Source of the DNA: Moraxella lacunata
GTDB taxonomy: Bacteria; Pseudomonadota; Gammaproteobacteria; Pseudomonadales; Moraxellaceae
Reading direction: 5' to 3'
Length of the DNA: 64,000 nt
Assembly (NCBI RefSeq): GCF_900453205.1
Contig: NZ_UGQU01000001.1
Location: forward strand, 496,001 to 560,000
The position numbers and the translations under genes are program-made. The notes beneath the pieces were generated by a model. The model worked only from the letters and a program-made list of their open reading frames with translations, had not been told where the DNA came from and made no database searches. Every line of letters begins with the position of its first letter. The first letter of the stretch is position 1. Below, in pieces: positions 63,361 to 64,000 of this stretch.

Positions 63361-64000
63361 TCATATCCGAACAACCTTAGCCAACGCCATTAACTCATTG
63401 ATGTCATAAGTACTCTCATCAATCAAATCAACACCGCAAGATAACCCACTAATCCAATCTAAGAACTCATCAAAGATGGTACGCCCTTCTAGTCTTTTGC
63501 CATGCTGTGGCACCATCATGTCCACGGGCAGCTGGCGTACGCTGTCCGCCCACAGACGGCAGGCTTTATTACTTGCCATATAGCGTTTATGAAAACCTGA
63601 CATGCTGTTGATGTGAGCTTGAAAATTCTCCACCTTGATGCCAGAATGCCCCACCAATGATGCCCCCATGTCGCCCGAGAACAGAATCTGACTGACAGGG
63701 TCATAAAACTGAATGTTGCCCACCGAATGCAAAAAGTGAGCAGGGATTGCCATGATTTTAGTATTGCCCAGTGCATACACGCCACCTGCATCAGGAATGC
63801 CTTCGAGTCGCTCCGACAGACCGTGGTGCAATCGCCCTTTGGTAAAGGCAGAATTATAATGGGGCAAAAACCGCTCCCATAACATCGGGATAAGCAGTTT
63901 GGTATTTTGCAAATGGATGAGCCAACGGGGCATGGATGCCAAAATGTCAGGGTCTTGGTGCGAACCAATGACATACTTAATACTCTCCATGCTGGTGTGT
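63361..64000 (-). CDS. MBL-fold di-iron protein (ODP/FprA-like), N terminus cut off
   Basis: The C-terminal 213 codons of a metallo-beta-lactamase-fold protein. The frame is open to the window edge, so the ATG at 63990 is internal and not the start. Motifs are GSHQDPDI (metal ligands, near the left end of the visible part), IPAHFLHSVGNIQFYDPVSQILFSGDMGAS with His and Asp ligands, and VDMMVPQHGKRLEG with the last His. This is the arrangement of oxygen-binding di-iron (ODP) or flavodiiron-related proteins. No flavodoxin domain is seen; it would lie C-terminal and the protein ends at 63361, so this is the stand-alone type. Confidence 0.8.
   Translation of the reverse strand, partial: HTSMESIKYVIGSHQDPDILASMPRWLIHLQNTKLLIPMLWERFLPHYNSAFTKGRLHHGLSERLEGIPDAGGVYALGNTKIMAIPAHFLHSVGNIQFYDPVSQILFSGDMGASLVGHSGIKVENFQAHINSMSGFHKRYMASNKACRLWADSVRQLPVDMMVPQHGKRLEGRTIFDEFLDWISGLSCGVDLIDESTYDINELMALAKVVRI

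Noticed and set aside
1..64000. CRISPR arrays, prophage, complete IS elements, tRNA or rRNA genes
   Set aside because: None was recognised on reading the window; no regularly spaced repeats, transposase, integrase or tRNA-like cloverleaf was seen.

Overview
The window looks like a chromosomal segment of a gammaproteobacterium of the Moraxellaceae, most probably Moraxella. This rests on protein character (a Q-rich respiratory and ubiquinone gene set, an FFLEELY-type protein next to ubiE, a Gcr-type membrane 'recombinase', Moraxella-like NarGHJI and TPS proteins), on moderate G+C with many cccc/gcc codons, and on small dispersed palindromes ending in CCCCTACA. No database was searched, so the genus is an inference. 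There are 44 recognisable protein genes (one broken into two frames by a frameshift, two cut by the window edges). I saw no rRNA or tRNA gene, CRISPR array, prophage or complete insertion sequence.

Layout. 1-12.6 kb is core metabolism: grxD, two paralogous small membrane proteins, ispF, mnmA, a DUF805 protein, ubiA, lysA, an FFLEELY-type protein, ubiE, ubiB, glnS and a hemerythrin-like protein. 12.6-22.6 kb is a siderophore locus on the minus strand. It reads from a strong promoter buried in an A/T palindrome that looks like a Fur box: NIS synthetase (IucA-like), N-hydroxylase (IucD/SidA-like), second NIS synthetase (IucC-like), acyltransferase (IucB/AlcB-like), an unknown 133-140 aa protein, an RhtX/AmpG-like MFS permease and a TonB-dependent receptor. 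The first three genes are much more A/T-rich than the flanks. The whole block sits between two identical 31-bp terminator hairpins in the same orientation, so it looks like an inserted island. 22.8-31.6 kb is dissimilatory nitrate respiration (narK, then narGHJI, all minus strand), with a long stem-loop between narG and narH.

31.9-42.5 kb holds an MltF-like lytic transglycosylase, a 0.87-kb A/T-rich gene-free stretch, an acyl-CoA dehydrogenase, and a two-partner secretion pair. In that pair the TpsA exoprotein carries an ESPR signal, a TPS domain, GLUG repeats, an MBG/YDG-like domain, a class 3 lipase domain and a C-terminal FecR-like domain. It is interrupted by a one-base deletion in an A tract. 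42.8-48.8 kb is a tight plus-strand run: Gcr-type protein, PIF1-like helicase with HTH tail and GAPDH/Epd-like dehydrogenase, then a hypothetical. 49-64 kb is core again: recR-ybaB, a UbiH/F hydroxylase, rpoD, a DUF493 protein, sbcD-sbcC, ppk2, fetA-fetB, a DUF815 ATPase and a partial di-iron MBL-fold protein.

At the DNA level there are two copies (15048-15187 and 29962-30094) of a 130-140-bp non-coding element with GGTATTGTT termini. The first has a perfect 8-bp target duplication, so it is a MITE-like mobile element. A family of short palindromes of the form GGGC..GCCCCTACA is scattered between genes and also forms the interior of the first MITE copy.
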